DNA of 60,519 bases from Actinobacteria bacterium Ga0077560 (GCA_001464275.1 LNFL01000099.1:1-60519), one strand, 5' to 3'; positions 1 to 8,519 are shown, counted from the stretch's first letter. Numbers and translations are program-made. Notes: a model not told the origin generated them from the sequence alone.

Positions 1-1023
1 CGCCTCGTGAACGCCAACGCGGCCCCCGCGGAGCGCGTCGACATGGTCGCCGCGACGGGCGCGCGGGTCACCCGCGTGGACGTGTTCTGGAAGGACGTGG
101 CGCCCGACCGGCCGGCCGACCCCGCCGACCCGGCGGATCCCGCGTACCGCTGGGAGCGCCTCGACGACATCCTCACGCGCTTCACCGCGAAGGGGATCAC
201 GCCGATCGTCGCCGTGTTCAACGCCCCCGCATGGGCCACCGGCGGGGTCACCACGGTGAGCCCGGTGATGCCCTACAACTCCGAGCCGCCGGACCCCGCG
301 GCCTTCGCGGACTTCATGCGGGCCATCAGCACGCGCTACTCCGGCACGTTCACCGCGGGGGGCGCGACCCTGCCGCGGGTGCGCCACTGGGAGCTGTGGA
401 ACGAACCGAACCTCAAGCTCTTCATGTACCCCAGGGGCGGGCCCCGCAGGTGGATCGACACCTACGCCGCGATGGTGCGCGCCGCCTATCCGGCCGTGAA
501 GGCCGGCGGCGGCACCGACACCGTGGTCCTGGTGGGGGCGGCCGGCCCGCGCAGCCGGACGGGGGCGAACGCGGTGGGCGCGCGTGACTGGCTGGTGGGG
601 CTGCGCGGCCGGGACGTCCCGCTCGACATGTACTCCCAGCACATCTACCCGGCGGCCGCGCCGCGGGAGATGACCCCGGCGTTCCCGGCGTGGGCCACCC
701 TCGACCAGCTGCTCGACGAGCTCGAGACGTGGCGGCCCGGCCTGGAGGTGGCGATCACCGAGGCCGGCTACACCACCGCCGAGACGCCGTACCGCAAGAC
801 CTTCGTGTCCGAGGAGGAGCAGGCCGCGAACCTGCGGGACATCTTCCGCCTCCCCGCGGTCCGCGACCCCCGGGTGCGGGTGATCGTGTGGTTCAACCTC
901 CAGGACAACCCCAACTGGCCGGCCGGCCTGCTGCGGGAGGACGGCACCCCCAAGCCGTCCTACGAGGTCTTCCGGGAGATGGCCGCCCAGCCCCAGCGGG
1001 GCTTCGCACCGCCCTCGGGATGA
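1..1023 (+). CDS. Glycoside hydrolase (cellulase/GH39-like TIM barrel), 5' end outside window
   Basis: Probable retaining glycoside hydrolase of the (beta/alpha)8-barrel type, acting on an unknown polysaccharide or glycoside. Counting from the GTG at 7, the motif WELWNEPN has the candidate acid/base Glu at about residue 133, and ITEAGY near residue 250 holds the candidate nucleophile Glu. IVWFNLQDNPNW near the end is the usual last-strand segment of such barrels. The codons before 7 are also open and no signal peptide is visible, so the true start and probably an export signal lie upstream of the window. Residues 37-46 are a PAD tripeptide repeat, probably a surface loop. It converges on the cyclase gene and a strong hairpin lies just after its stop. 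The GH family and substrate cannot be fixed from sequence alone. Confidence 0.8.
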   Translation, partial: RLVNANAAPAERVDMVAATGARVTRVDVFWKDVAPDRPADPADPADPAYRWERLDDILTRFTAKGITPIVAVFNAPAWATGGVTTVSPVMPYNSEPPDPAAFADFMRAISTRYSGTFTAGGATLPRVRHWELWNEPNLKLFMYPRGGPRRWIDTYAAMVRAAYPAVKAGGGTDTVVLVGAAGPRSRTGANAVGARDWLVGLRGRDVPLDMYSQHIYPAAAPREMTPAFPAWATLDQLLDELETWRPGLEVAITEAGYTTAETPYRKTFVSEEEQAANLRDIFRLPAVRDPRVRVIVWFNLQDNPNWPAGLLREDGTPKPSYEVFREMAAQPQRGFAPPSG

Positions 1024-1028
1024 CCGTG

Positions 1029-1057
1029 CCGGCCGCGGCGCGCGTCGCCGCGGCCGG
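1029..1057. terminator. Perfect 12-bp GC hairpin between convergent genes
   Basis: CCGGCCGCGGCG and its exact reverse complement flank the 5-nt loop CGCGT. The element sits 5 nt after the stop of the glycoside hydrolase and 2 nt from the stop of the convergent regulator gene. It has no T-tract on either strand, so it would be an actinobacterial-type terminator working in both directions. Confidence 0.55.
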
Positions 1058-1059
1058 GC

Positions 1060-3240
1060 TCACCGGCGCGCGCGGGTCCGCTCGACGATGTGGGCGATGC
1101 GCCACAGCGCGACCAGGTTGCCCTTCTCGCGGAACCGCTCACGCGCGGCGGTGAGCGCCTCGAGCGCGTCCGGGCGGTCCCCGCACAACCGCAGGACCTC
1201 GGCCAGGTCCATGAGGGCGTCCCCGGTCGCGGTGGGGTCATCGGTGGTCCGTGCCAGCTCGACCGCCCGGCGCGCGTGGCCCAGCGCGCCGTCCCGGTCG
1301 CCGGCGTGCGCCAGCAGCTTGCCCTCCACGCCGGCGAGGATCGTGTGGGTGGCGACGTCGCCCTCGCTCGCGGTGCCGCGGGAGAACACCAGCGCCTCGC
1401 GGGCGTCGTCCAGGCGCTCCTGGCGGTAGAGGGCCTCGGCGAGCAGCGCCGACGTGGTGGCGATGTAGTTCCGCTCGCCCATGGCGTCCAGGACCTCCAG
1501 GTCGCGGCGCAGCTCCAGCTCCGCGCCGGCCGGGTCGTCGGCCAGCAGCGCGATGGGCCCCGAGTCCAGCGACACGAGCGCCGCGTCCATGAGCCACCCG
1601 AGGTCCTCCAGCTCCTCGCGGCAGCGCCGGCACTCGGTGCGGGCGGCGTCGAGCTCGCCGCGCATCGCCCGCAGGTGGGCAAGCGCCCGCCGGGCGACGG
1701 CCTCGGCCTGACGGTCGCCCTCGACCTCGGCGATGATCGCCCGGCACCGTTCGATCGCCCGGTAGGCCGGCATGGGGCCGCGCAGCGACAGCAGCGCGAG
1801 CACCGGCTGCATGCGGTTCGCGAGCACCGGGTCGCCCGCCGCCCGGGCATGCCGCAGGGTCGCGGTGGCCGCCTGCTCGGCCGCGCCGAACCGGGAGCCG
1901 GTGAGCCGGACGTTCAGCAGCAGCCGCCACGCGCTCGCCAGCCCCTCGTCGTCACCCGTCGAGGTGAAGGCGGAGACGGCGCCCTCGGCCAGTGCCGCCG
2001 CCTCGTCGTCGTCCGGCCCGCCGCCGGTGGTGTACGACAACCGCGTCGCCTCGATGCGGGCCAGCGACGCGAGCCCCGCCGCGCCCGCCCGCCCGGCCCG
2101 CTGCGCCGCGCCCTCCAGCGTGGCGGCGGCCTCGTCGATGCGCCCGGTCTCCATCTCCGCCCGGCCCGCCTGCACCATCAGCCGCGCGGCCGGCGCATCG
2201 TCCTCCGGCAGCGCGCCCGCGGCCCTGCGCAGCAGGTTGGCGGCCGCCGGCATGTCGCCGCGCTCCAGGGCCCGCCGGCCGGCCGTCCCGAGCCGGTCGG
2301 CGGCGCGCCGGCCCAGCTCCCTGGCGTGCGCATCGAGCGGCCCCAGCTCCAGCCGGTAGCGGTGGGCCTGCTCCAGGTGGTGGCCCAGCGCGTCGGCCAC
2401 CTCCGCCGGGACGTGCGGCGCCGTCTCGCCCCATTCGGCCAGCCGTTCGTGCAGGACCGCCCGGGTCCGCTTGAGCAGCCCCTCGTAGGTCACGTCCCGG
2501 ATCATCGGGTGCGCGAACCGATGCGGGCCGCCGCCGGGCCCGGGCGGGGGCACCACCAGGTCGCGTGCCGTCAGGTCGGGCAGCACGTCGTCGATCCGCG
2601 GGGCGGTCCCGGCATCGCACACCACGCGCAGCGCCTCCCGGGAGAACTCGGCGCCCACCACCGCGGCCGCCTCCAGCACCTCCCGGTGGGTCGCGGGAAG
2701 GTCGTCCACGCGGGTCGCCACCAGCACCTCGATCGACGGCGGGATCGTCACCTGATCGATGTCGCCGCGCACGCGCCAGCGCCGCCCGTCGTGCTCGAGC
2801 GTCCCGGAGTCGACCATCATCGAGACCAGCTGCTCGGCGAACAGTGGGTTCCCGTCCGCGGCGCGCACGATGCGCTCGACCACCGCCGGCGGCGCGGCGG
2901 CGCCCCCGAGCAGGTCTCGCACGATCGCCGCGGCGGCGTCGTCCCCGAGCGGGCCCAGCTCCACCACCCCGCCGCGGGCGGCCTCCACCAGCTCCGGCCG
3001 GCGGTCCCGCACGTCCCCCCGGGCCGCCGCGAGGATCATCAGCCGGGCATCCTCGGCCTCGGTGAGGTGGGTCAGCAGCTCCACCAGCGTCGGCTCGGCC
3101 AGGTGCGCGTCGTCCACGTGGATCACCACCGGCCGCCGCGACGCCAGCCGCGCGACGACCCGGCGCACCGCCCAGAACAGCTCGGGCAGGGCGTGCACGA
3201 CCGGCGAGTACCCGGACAGGGAGGCCAGGCGGTCCGCCAC
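1060..3240 (-). CDS. AAA-type ATPase/TPR regulator: 3' part of a frame-broken cyclase-ATPase gene
   Basis: C-terminal half of a large adenylate-cyclase/ATPase regulator; its N-terminal half is the next entry. It holds the rest of the STAND-type ATPase (Walker B-like VVIHVDDAHLAE near residue 42, then winged-helix-like segments around 180-260) and a long Ala/Arg/Leu-rich alpha-helical TPR-like tail. The frame is open upstream of the GTG at 3240 and continues the family sequence (AAGIAPGDGPAAARELFDAL) up to about 3318, where the match jumps to the other frame. The GTG is therefore probably not a true start. As read, translation from the upstream half would not enter this frame, so function depends on whether the shift is real. 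The family typically couples an ATPase to cyclase or HTH output. Confidence 0.75.
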   Translation of the reverse strand: MADRLASLSGYSPVVHALPELFWAVRRVVARLASRRPVVIHVDDAHLAEPTLVELLTHLTEAEDARLMILAAARGDVRDRRPELVEAARGGVVELGPLGDDAAAAIVRDLLGGAAAPPAVVERIVRAADGNPLFAEQLVSMMVDSGTLEHDGRRWRVRGDIDQVTIPPSIEVLVATRVDDLPATHREVLEAAAVVGAEFSREALRVVCDAGTAPRIDDVLPDLTARDLVVPPPGPGGGPHRFAHPMIRDVTYEGLLKRTRAVLHERLAEWGETAPHVPAEVADALGHHLEQAHRYRLELGPLDAHARELGRRAADRLGTAGRRALERGDMPAAANLLRRAAGALPEDDAPAARLMVQAGRAEMETGRIDEAAATLEGAAQRAGRAGAAGLASLARIEATRLSYTTGGGPDDDEAAALAEGAVSAFTSTGDDEGLASAWRLLLNVRLTGSRFGAAEQAATATLRHARAAGDPVLANRMQPVLALLSLRGPMPAYRAIERCRAIIAEVEGDRQAEAVARRALAHLRAMRGELDAARTECRRCREELEDLGWLMDAALVSLDSGPIALLADDPAGAELELRRDLEVLDAMGERNYIATTSALLAEALYRQERLDDAREALVFSRGTASEGDVATHTILAGVEGKLLAHAGDRDGALGHARRAVELARTTDDPTATGDALMDLAEVLRLCGDRPDALEALTAARERFREKGNLVALWRIAHIVERTRARR

Positions 3241-4676
3241 GGCCCGGTCGCCGCCCGCGAGGGCGTCGAACAGCTCGCGCGCGGCGGCCGGTCCGTCACC
3301 CGGGGCGATGCCGGCGGCCCCACGATCGGCCGGAACGTGATGCCCTCGCCATGGGCCGGGCAGTGCCCGTGCAGGACCAGCGCCCCCTCGGCCGTGGCGC
3401 GGGCCGAGAACTCCCCGGCCAGGCGGCTCTTGCCGACGCCGGGGTCGCCGGCGAGCACCACCAGCCGCGGCCGGCCGGCGGCGGCCACCTCCAGCGCGGC
3501 CTGCAGGCGGGCGAGCTCGGCCTCCCGGCCCGCCAGCGGGGTCGCTGCCCGTGCCCGGGCGCGGGCGCGCGCCGGGCCCACGCCGACCAGCCGCAGCGCC
3601 GTCACCGGCTCGGCGCGGCCCCGCACGGTGAGCGGCTCCAGGGCGTCCGCCCGCACCCGGTCCCCGGCGAGCGCCGCCGTGACCGACCCCAGCAGCACCT
3701 CACCCGGCGCGGCGGCCTGCTGCAGGCGGGCCGCGACGTTCACCGCGTCCCCGGTGACCAGCCGCTCACGCCCGGCGCCGCTGCCGGCGACCAGGTTGCC
3801 GGTGTTCACGCCCACGCGCAGCCGCAGCGGGGGCGACCCGGACGCGACGAGCCCGGCGTTGACGCCTGCCAGGGCGTCCCGGATCTCCGCGGCCGCCAGC
3901 ACGGCGCGCAGGGCGTCGTCCTCGCGCCGCCGCTCCAGGCCGAACACGGCCATCACGGCGTCGCCGATGTAGCGCTCCACGGTGCCCCCGTGCCGTTCCA
4001 GCACGGCCCGGGCCCCGGTGAACCACCGGGTCGCCGCATCGCGGTCCGGCGCGCCCGCCCCGTCGGCGGTGGTCACGTCGGCGAAGACGATCGTGACGGT
4101 GCGGCGGGTCTCGCGGGCGGCGGCGTCTCCGGCGGTCGCCGCGCCGCCCGCGGCGCGCCGGGCCTCCAGCGGCTCGGTCACCTCCACCAGCAGCCGGGCG
4201 CCCGGTCCGGCAGGTGCGGTGCGCACCGCGGGGCCCGCGCCGGCCGCGGTGGCGTCGGCCATCACCACGCCGAGCCCCGGGGCGCTGCGCTCCAGCAGCC
4301 CGGCGGTGTCGGCGGCGGCGCCCGAGATGACGCGGTCGCCGGCGGCGTCCGCCACCTCCAGGTCGCCGGTGGCGATCCCGGTGCGGGTGACCAGGCGCAC
4401 GCCCCAGCGTGCCTCCAGCCGGTCGTTCAGCGTCCCGACGGCCGCCAGGGTCTCCGCCGCGGCGCGCACGGCGGGGAGCGCACCGTCCGTGCCGTCGTCG
4501 GGGGCGTCGAGGCCGAAGACCGCCACCACGGCGTCCCCGACGACCTTCTCGATGCGTCCGCCGTGCGCCTCGAAGACGGCGCGGACCTCGTCGAAGTAGC
4601 GGTGCAGGACCTCGCGCAGGGACTCGGGGTCGAGCCGCTCCGCGAGGGCGGTCGACCCCTCCAGGTCGGAGACCAC
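3123..4676 (-). CDS. Tandem class III adenylate/guanylate cyclase domains + P-loop: 5' part of frame-broken gene
   Basis: Two class III cyclase domains in tandem, then an (AR)n linker and the P-loop GDPGVGKSR of a STAND ATPase. The first domain keeps both metal Asps (SDLEGST, GDAVVAVFG) but lacks the usual NVAARL segment. The second keeps FADV, GDAVMAVFG and GDAVNVAARLQ. One chain could thus form a pseudo-heterodimer with one good active site. After GEGITFRPIV (about 3321) the family sequence continues only in the frame of the neighbouring entry, and this frame runs on as nonsense to 3123. The start is uncertain. GTG at 4676 is the only in-frame start that does not overlap the upstream gene, yet it trims the first strand; ATG at 4711 is well placed but in another frame. 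It follows the secreted-protein gene on the same strand. Confidence 0.75.
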   Translation of the reverse strand: MVSDLEGSTALAERLDPESLREVLHRYFDEVRAVFEAHGGRIEKVVGDAVVAVFGLDAPDDGTDGALPAVRAAAETLAAVGTLNDRLEARWGVRLVTRTGIATGDLEVADAAGDRVISGAAADTAGLLERSAPGLGVVMADATAAGAGPAVRTAPAGPGARLLVEVTEPLEARRAAGGAATAGDAAARETRRTVTIVFADVTTADGAGAPDRDAATRWFTGARAVLERHGGTVERYIGDAVMAVFGLERRREDDALRAVLAAAEIRDALAGVNAGLVASGSPPLRLRVGVNTGNLVAGSGAGRERLVTGDAVNVAARLQQAAAPGEVLLGSVTAALAGDRVRADALEPLTVRGRAEPVTALRLVGVGPARARARARAATPLAGREAELARLQAALEVAAAGRPRLVVLAGDPGVGKSRLAGEFSARATAEGALVLHGHCPAHGEGITFRPIVGPPASPRVTDRPPRASCSTPSRAATGPWRTAWPPCPGTRRSCTPCPSCSGRCAGSSRGWRRGGRW

Positions 4677-4720
4677 GATGGTGCCGCGGCGACGGGAGGC
4701 CGCGACACCATCGTCGGTGG

Positions 4721-6055
4721 TCAGCCCCTGATCCAGGGGTCCCCCTGCGGCGCGAGCACCGTCAGGATCACCGGGGTCCCGCCCTTCCCGCCGGACCGGG
4801 TCTGCACGCAGGGCGGCGCCGGCGAGTACTTGGAGCAGTCCGGCAGCAGGCCCAGGAACGTGCCGTCGGCCTGCCGGGGCGCCGGAAGGCGGGTGCGCGC
4901 CGTGAAGGCCAGCGGCGACCGGAAGCACAGCTGATACAGCGAGGCGCTCCTTGTTGGGCTCAGCACCGTGTAGCGGACGGTCTTGGTGGCCGCCGCGGGG
5001 CCGCCGGTGCCGGTGGTCACGTCGAACAGCAGGATCTCACCGGTCTCGGTGTAGGACGGGCAGTCCAGGGACGGCGCGTCCGCCGGTCCCAGCGAGAGCA
5101 CCAGCAGGTCACCCGTCGCCGCGTCGCCGCTGGTGACGGTGGCCTGGGTGTTCGCGCGGGATGAGGAGCCCGTGCAGGTGGCACCCGCGGTGCACCGCTG
5201 GGCCGTGTCCACGATGGTGAACGCGGAGGACTGCGGGCCGGGACCGGGGATCCCCGTGGATGCCGCCGTGAGGCGGTAGCCGCCGGAGCTGCGGTTGAGG
5301 GTGGGGGCGAACGACGCCACGCCGGCGGCGGGGACGGCGGTGAGCGTGCCGGCCAGCGTCCCGCCCGCCGGGTTCGCGCCCAGCGCGACGGTGATGGGCG
5401 CCGTCCACCAGCTCACCCGCGCCGCCCCGCTGCCGTCCAGCACCTCGACGCGCACCGGGCGCGGGCCGGCGGGCGTGTAGGGGTCGGCGGTGATGGTGGT
5501 GTTGCGCTGCGCCGAGGCCGGCTGGCCGTCGGCGGTGAAGGCCAGGGAGCATCGCCCGTCCGCCCGCAGCGCGGGCTGCGGAGTGGCGATGGTGAAGTCG
5601 TTGCCGGTGCCGTTGAAGTCGTTGGACTGCTTGACCGCGGTGGCCCAGACGTAGGGGTTGGCGGGGGCGCAGGGCACGCGGGCGGTGAGGGACAGCGCGA
5701 GGTTCCGCAGCTTGATGACGCCGCCGGCGACGACGGGCGCCGTGGCGCCCGCTGGGGACAGCGTCAGGGGGGCGCCGGGCGCGAGGGCGATGCCGGCCGG
5801 GATGGTCACGTTGGCGCTGCCGAGGCGCTGCTCACGCGCCCGGTTGGTGATGCTGATGGTGATGCGCGGCGCGGCGCCGGCCCACGCCTGGGCGCCGGCG
5901 TCGGAGGGGGCGCTGTCGGGCGTGGCGGTGATTGCCGTGGCGAAGGTCTTGCGGGAGTGGTCATCCGCGATCGCGGCGGTGGCGGCGACGCCCGCCGCGA
6001 CCGCGAGGATGGCGGCCGGCACGGCGAGACGGCGACCGGGTCGCGCAGGTGACAT
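4721..6055 (-). CDS. Secreted protein of unknown function with Ig-like/adhesion-type region
   Basis: Extracytoplasmic protein of about 444 residues. Residues 1-30 form a classical signal peptide: a basic start, the hydrophobic stretch LAVPAAILAVAAGVAATAAI, then ADD. The mature part is rich in Thr, Ala, Gly and Pro with beta-strand patterns typical of Ig-like domains. Scattered Cys residues (for example RCTAGATCTGS, LDCPSY, PDCSKYSPAPPC) could form disulfides outside the cell. No catalytic motif is recognised. The ATG at 6055 is preceded by GGAGAGGA at good spacing. Its stop lies about 45 nt before the most likely start of the cyclase regulator on the same strand, so the two could be co-transcribed. 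Function unknown; a surface or matrix role is inference. Confidence 0.75.
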   Translation of the reverse strand: MSPARPGRRLAVPAAILAVAAGVAATAAIADDHSRKTFATAITATPDSAPSDAGAQAWAGAAPRITISITNRAREQRLGSANVTIPAGIALAPGAPLTLSPAGATAPVVAGGVIKLRNLALSLTARVPCAPANPYVWATAVKQSNDFNGTGNDFTIATPQPALRADGRCSLAFTADGQPASAQRNTTITADPYTPAGPRPVRVEVLDGSGAARVSWWTAPITVALGANPAGGTLAGTLTAVPAAGVASFAPTLNRSSGGYRLTAASTGIPGPGPQSSAFTIVDTAQRCTAGATCTGSSSRANTQATVTSGDAATGDLLVLSLGPADAPSLDCPSYTETGEILLFDVTTGTGGPAAATKTVRYTVLSPTRSASLYQLCFRSPLAFTARTRLPAPRQADGTFLGLLPDCSKYSPAPPCVQTRSGGKGGTPVILTVLAPQGDPWIRG

Positions 6056-6432
6056 GGGGTGGTGTCCTCTCCAGGATGTGGACGGTCGGGGCTCGGCGGG
6101 GGCCGGCCCGGCGTGACGCTATGCCACCCGGGCCCGTCCGGACCCCCCACGAACGGCCAGCACGGCGGCCGCCTGTATACATTCACCCATGGGCCCCGCT
6201 CGTGCCGTCGGCCGCCTGGCCAAGCCTTTCGGCAGCGCGTTGGACATCAGGCCAAACCGGTGTGCGGGACGGTCATCGGCGGACTGGTGGGCCCTCCGGT
6301 TTCTCCGCAGGGCCAGCGCCGCCGGGGGAATCATGGCCGGATGGCCCAACCTGATTTCCCGGGTCCCCGGATAGCGTCCGGCCGGACCCGGGGGCGGGCA
6401 CGTGCCCCTGTTCGCTTCTGGAGAGGAGATGG
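6056..6432. other. Divergent intergenic region, no gene seen
   Basis: The 377 nt between the secreted-protein gene and the glutaminase gene contain no convincing reading frame. They hold an AT-rich palindrome TGTATACA at 6174-6181, a 6-nt inverted repeat GGCCCT/AGGGCC at 6290-6314, and the large hairpin and palindrome listed next. Promoters for both genes must lie here, but no clear -35/-10 pair stands out. Confidence 0.6.
6358..6407 (+). promoter_or_regulatory. Nested hairpin and CACGTG palindrome in the glutaminase leader
   Basis: CCCGGGTCC (6358-6366) pairs perfectly with GGACCCGGG (6384-6392). Inside it, CCGGA/TCCGG form a second stem with loop TAGCG. Next comes the perfect palindrome GGGCACGTGCCC (6396-6407). 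Both lie 26-75 nt before the glutaminase start. They could be a leader attenuator, or DNA operators if transcription starts downstream. Confidence 0.45.
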
Positions 6433-8244
6433 ATGGCGACCGGAACCGGTGAACCCGCGACGTCCACGGGCCCGTTCGGCGATGAGGTGCGCGAGATCCT
6501 GGAGGGCCTCGCATCGCTGGGCGGCGGCACGGTGGCCGACTACATCCCGGAGCTGGGGAAGGCCGATCCCTCCTGGTTCGGGATCGCCGTGGCGACCATC
6601 GACGGGGCGGTCCACGAGGCGGGTGACAGCCGCCTGCCGTTCACCATCCAGTCGATCTCCAAGCCGTTCGTCTACGGGATGGCGCTGGAGGACCGGGGCC
6701 GGGCCGAGGTGATGCGCCGCGTCGGGGTGGAGCCGACGGGGGACGCGTTCAACTCGATCGAGATCGACGAGGTGTCGCTGCGGCCGTTCAACCCGATGGT
6801 CAACGCCGGCGCCATCGTGACGTCCGGGATGGTGCGCGGCGACGACCCGCAGGAGCGCCGGGAGCGCGTGATGTCGTTCCTGTCGGCCTTCGCGGGCCGG
6901 GAGCTGGGCATCGACGACGAGGTGTTCCGTTCCGAGGCCGAGACCGGCGACCGGAACCGGGCGATCGCCTACTTCATGCGGGCCCACGGCATGCTCGACG
7001 ACGTCGACGACGTGCTCGACCTCTACTTCCGCCAGTGCTCGGTGCTGGTGACCTGCCGCGACCTGGCGGTCATGGCCGCCACGCTCGCGAACGGCGGGCT
7101 CAACCCGGTGACCGGCGACCACGCGCTGCATCGCACCCACGTCGAGAGCGTGCTGAGCGTCATGGCCACCTGCGGCATGTACGACTACGCCGGCGAGTGG
7201 CTCTACACGGTGGGGCTGCCGGCCAAGAGCGGCGTCGCCGGCGGCGTGATCGCCGTGCTCCCCGGCCAGCTGGGGATCGGGGTGTTCTCCCCGCCGCTCG
7301 ACGCCCGCGGGAACTCGGTGCGCGGCATCGCGGTCTGCCAGGAGATCTCCCGCCGGTACCAGCTCCACCAGTACCGGCCCGGCCTGCTGTCCACCAACGC
7401 GGTGCGCCGGCGGTACCGCGGGGACGTGGCGCGCGGGCGCAGGACGCGCACCCCGGAGGAGATCGCCGTGCTCGACCGCGAGGGGGCGCGCATCGGGGTG
7501 TACGAGCTCCGTGGCGAGCTGTCGTTCGGTCCCACCGAACGGCTCGTCCGGGCGGTGCTGGGCGACCTCGACGAGCTGGACCACGTGATCCTGGACATGC
7601 GGCGCATCACGGCGATCGACGAGGTGTCGGCGGTGATGCTGGAGCGCCTGGGCGGCATCGCCGCCGAGCGCGGCAGCCGGTTCATCGTGGCGAACGTGGA
7701 GGAGGGGCGCCTGGAGGTGGAGGCGGCCGCCGACCTGGACGAGGCCCTGCTGCGGTGCGAGGACGACCTGCTCGAGGAGGCCCTCGGCCCGCGCGACCAC
7801 GTGGTGGTGGAGCTCGCGGACCAGCCGCTGCTCAGCGGCCTCTCGGCGGCGGAGATCACGTCGCTGGACGCGATCGCGGACCACGGCCGGCTCGCCGCGG
7901 GCGAGGTCCTGTGCCGGGAGGGCGACGAGGCCCGCGAGATCTGGTTCATCCGCTCGGGATCCCTGCGCGTGCAGGTGGACCTGCCCGACGGCGGGGTCAA
8001 GCGGCTGCTCACCATGGGTCCCGGCGCGGCGGTGGGGGAGATCGCGCTGCTCGACGGCGGACCCAGGTCCGCCACGGTGGTCGCCGAGATGGCAAGCGAG
8101 GTGGTGGGGCTGTCCCTTCCGGCGATCGAGCGCATCGGCGCGGAGCACCCGGGGCTGGTCACCACCCTGTACCGAAACCTCGGGCGGCTGCTCGCCTGGC
8201 GCCTGCGGCGCACGACCGACCAGGTGCGCAGCCTGGAGCAGTGA
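6433..8244 (+). CDS. glsA: Glutaminase A fused to STAS and cyclic-nucleotide-binding domains
   Basis: Hydrolyses L-glutamine to glutamate and ammonia (EC 3.5.1.2), cytoplasmic. Residues about 1-310 are the serine-dependent beta-lactamase-like glutaminase domain, with catalytic SISK (Ser74, Lys77) and the family motif NPMVNAGAI near residue 120. Residues about 345-440 are a STAS domain resembling anti-sigma-factor antagonists. Residues about 470-595 are a cNMP-binding beta-barrel with a short-form phosphate cassette region (GEIALLDGGPRSATV). At 603 aa it is twice the length of E. coli-type glutaminases. Activity may be gated by cNMP and by a STAS partner, but this is inference. ATG at 6433 follows GAGAGGAG. 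A small Cys-rich gene follows 19 nt downstream. Confidence 0.9.
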   Translation: MATGTGEPATSTGPFGDEVREILEGLASLGGGTVADYIPELGKADPSWFGIAVATIDGAVHEAGDSRLPFTIQSISKPFVYGMALEDRGRAEVMRRVGVEPTGDAFNSIEIDEVSLRPFNPMVNAGAIVTSGMVRGDDPQERRERVMSFLSAFAGRELGIDDEVFRSEAETGDRNRAIAYFMRAHGMLDDVDDVLDLYFRQCSVLVTCRDLAVMAATLANGGLNPVTGDHALHRTHVESVLSVMATCGMYDYAGEWLYTVGLPAKSGVAGGVIAVLPGQLGIGVFSPPLDARGNSVRGIAVCQEISRRYQLHQYRPGLLSTNAVRRRYRGDVARGRRTRTPEEIAVLDREGARIGVYELRGELSFGPTERLVRAVLGDLDELDHVILDMRRITAIDEVSAVMLERLGGIAAERGSRFIVANVEEGRLEVEAAADLDEALLRCEDDLLEEALGPRDHVVVELADQPLLSGLSAAEITSLDAIADHGRLAAGEVLCREGDEAREIWFIRSGSLRVQVDLPDGGVKRLLTMGPGAAVGEIALLDGGPRSATVVAEMASEVVGLSLPAIERIGAEHPGLVTTLYRNLGRLLAWRLRRTTDQVRSLEQ

Positions 8245-8263
8245 CCCGTGGCAGGATGGGGAC

Positions 8264-8518
8264 ATGGCGGAGCTCCGGTGCGCGGAATGCGGTGAGCGGC
8301 TCACCCGCGGGCGGCACGCCGGCACGTTCACCCACGTGAGCCGGCTGGTGGCCGCCTGCGACCTCAACGCCGACCACGCGCCGGTCCCGGACTGGGCGGC
8401 CCTGGGTGAGCGGCCGTGCGCGGTGTGCGGCGAACCGGTGGCGTGGCGCGACGGCGCCTTCGCCCACACCGGGGCGGGGGCCGGTCACCCCGCCGACCCC
8501 CTGCTCCCGGCGTTCTGA
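8264..8518 (+). CDS. Small Cys-rich (zinc-ribbon-like) protein with two half-repeats
   Basis: An 84-residue protein of unknown function. Two similar halves each carry a CxxC followed by a loop and His: RCAECGERLTRGRHAG then FTHVSR, and PCAVCGEPVAWRDGAF then AHTG. The spacing suggests one or two small zinc sites from an internal duplication. It starts 19 nt after the glutaminase stop. A -10-like CAGGAT (8252-8257) lies 6 nt before the ATG, so it may also be transcribed on its own as a leaderless message. Its stop is 1 nt from the stop of the convergent beta-helix gene. Zinc binding and any role with glutaminase are inference. Confidence 0.6.
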   Translation: MAELRCAECGERLTRGRHAGTFTHVSRLVAACDLNADHAPVPDWAALGERPCAVCGEPVAWRDGAFAHTGAGAGHPADPLLPAF

Positions 8519-8519
8519 C

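Noticed and set aside
1090-3972. A long plus-strand open frame opposite the cyclase-ATPase gene
   Set aside because: Low-complexity Arg/Gly/Gln-rich translation with no motif; it is the shadow of the real minus-strand gene.
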